64,000 bases of DNA from positions 168,170 through 232,169 of the forward strand of contig BJOX01000170.1 of NCBI GenBank assembly GCA_009731375.1, read 5' to 3'. The translations under genes were made by a program, and so were the position numbers. The notes under the pieces were generated by a model. That model ran no database searches, was not told the DNA's origin, and saw only the letters and a program-made list of their open reading frames with translations. Below, in pieces: positions 63,235-64,000 of the stretch (position 1 is the stretch's first letter; every line of letters starts with the position of its first letter). The stretch comes from Paulinella micropora. Lineage: Eukaryota > Cercozoa > Imbricatea > Euglyphida.

Positions 63235-64000
63235 ATGGAGAAAATCAATAATGTAAAGGTGAATCCAGTCAAGCAAAACGGAGATGGAGACAAGTTGGCA
63301 AAAGGATATAAGTTATTTGACGAGCCGTATGCAAATATATTTCTTCTCGCTCGCAAGAAGAGTGGCAAGACGACAGCACTGTTTGAAATCCTAAAACGAA
63401 CGACTGACAAAAAGACCCGTATTGTTATTATTGCCAGCACAATACACAAGGACCACATCTACAAAGAAATGGTTAAGCACTTCAAGAAGAAGGCAATCCA
63501 ATGGCTATATATACATATTTGAAAACGGATGGATACAGTGTGATTGATTACGAGTTAGACAAACTCAATAACCACACGGCTGAGCAAGAAGAAGGCGAAA
63601 TCATTCAAGACGGAAAGGATGAAGTAGAAAAGCCAAAGTTTCTTTATTTTGGAAAAGAGGAAAAGAAGAAACAGGAGGGAGGCGAAAAAGTGGAGAGACA
63701 GTCCAAATACATTACACCAGAAGTCGTCTTCGTGCTAGATGATTTGGGTAGTGGGCTACGTGATAAGTCAGTAAGTGACCTACTTAAAAAAAATAGGCAC
63801 TACAAGTCAAAGGTGATTATGAGCTCGCAGTATCTTAACGACATCAAGCCTGAGGGGATTAAACAGCTGGACTACCTTCTTATTTTTCCTGGACAGAGTG
63901 TGGATAAAATTGAACTCGTGTATAAGCATCTCGATTTGGGCTATGACCTAGAATACTTCATTGAAAAATATCACGAGGCGACCAAAGAACGATTTAACTT
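63235..64000 (+). pseudogene. Genome-packaging ATPase, copy 2, frameshifted and cut by the window edge
   Basis: The start MEKINNVKVNPVKQNG and the P-loop ARKKSGKT are as in copy 1. One base is missing near 63490-63500 compared with copy 1, ending the first frame at 63522. The second frame continues through VVFVLDDLGSG and SSQYLND to the window end. Highly similar to 18426-19253. Confidence 0.82.

Larger units (their letters stand above)
55051..64000. mobile_element. Endogenous Polinton-like virus, copy 2 (left part, continues past the window)
   Basis: It starts with a diverged terminal repeat and carries an integrase, the acidic gene, fibre, membrane protein, small Cys-rich gene, conserved 123-residue gene and ATPase, collinear with copy 1 before its inversions. 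The outer 130 bp of the copy 1 type repeat are missing, replaced by GA repeat. Fibre, Cys-rich and ATPase genes have frame defects. Confidence 0.88.

Overview
The window is eukaryotic nuclear DNA. It has spliceosomal introns, dense microsatellites, an LTR retrotransposon family and two integrated DNA viruses. A single-celled alga or other protist is the likeliest host, because Polinton-like viruses and one-LRR-per-exon genes are common there. I cannot name the species.

Region 1 (556-31838) is an endogenous Polinton-like virus (copy 1) bounded by terminal inverted repeats of about 0.43 kb. Its genes are a zinc-finger protein, a family B DNA polymerase fused to a PIF1-like helicase, a tail-fibre-like protein with an S74 self-cleaving chaperone domain, a two-helix membrane protein, a packaging ATPase, a small basic core-like protein, an adenain-type protease, a penton-like protein, a double jelly-roll major capsid protein, a lipase and a retroviral-type integrase. 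Several genes carry frameshifts. A Ty3/Gypsy-like element (retro copy 1) inserted into one viral gene, with a 4-bp target duplication TTGG. Two adjoining inversions then split both that element and the viral polymerase gene. Its LTR and leader now lie at 29351-29961 and the remainder at 3170-12926.

Region 2 (31839-42126) is host DNA with almost no coding signal: microsatellites, a TTTG-rich minisatellite ladder, diverged duplications and assembly gaps.

Region 3 (42127-52740, minus strand) is an apparently complete, young second copy of the same retrotransposon. Its two 237-bp LTRs look identical, gag and pol are open, and the target duplication is ATTA. In both copies gag and pol are in the same frame, separated by one UGA codon, which suggests readthrough expression.

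Region 4 (52741-55050) is host DNA with GAA/GAG repeats and a compact cluster of 84-nt leucine-rich-repeat exons on both strands. Plus-strand exons lie in the introns of a minus-strand series. Three opposing exon pairs share one palindromic GGTACC as both splice donors.

Region 5 (55051-64000, running off the edge) is a second, related Polinton-like virus. It keeps the uninverted gene order and so shows what copy 1 looked like before rearrangement. It has two extra genes near its terminus, one with a likely 50-bp intron. A family of short GC-rich hairpins recurs in both viruses. Several sit exactly between GGTC and the AATG of a start codon, and one filled/empty-site pair is visible.
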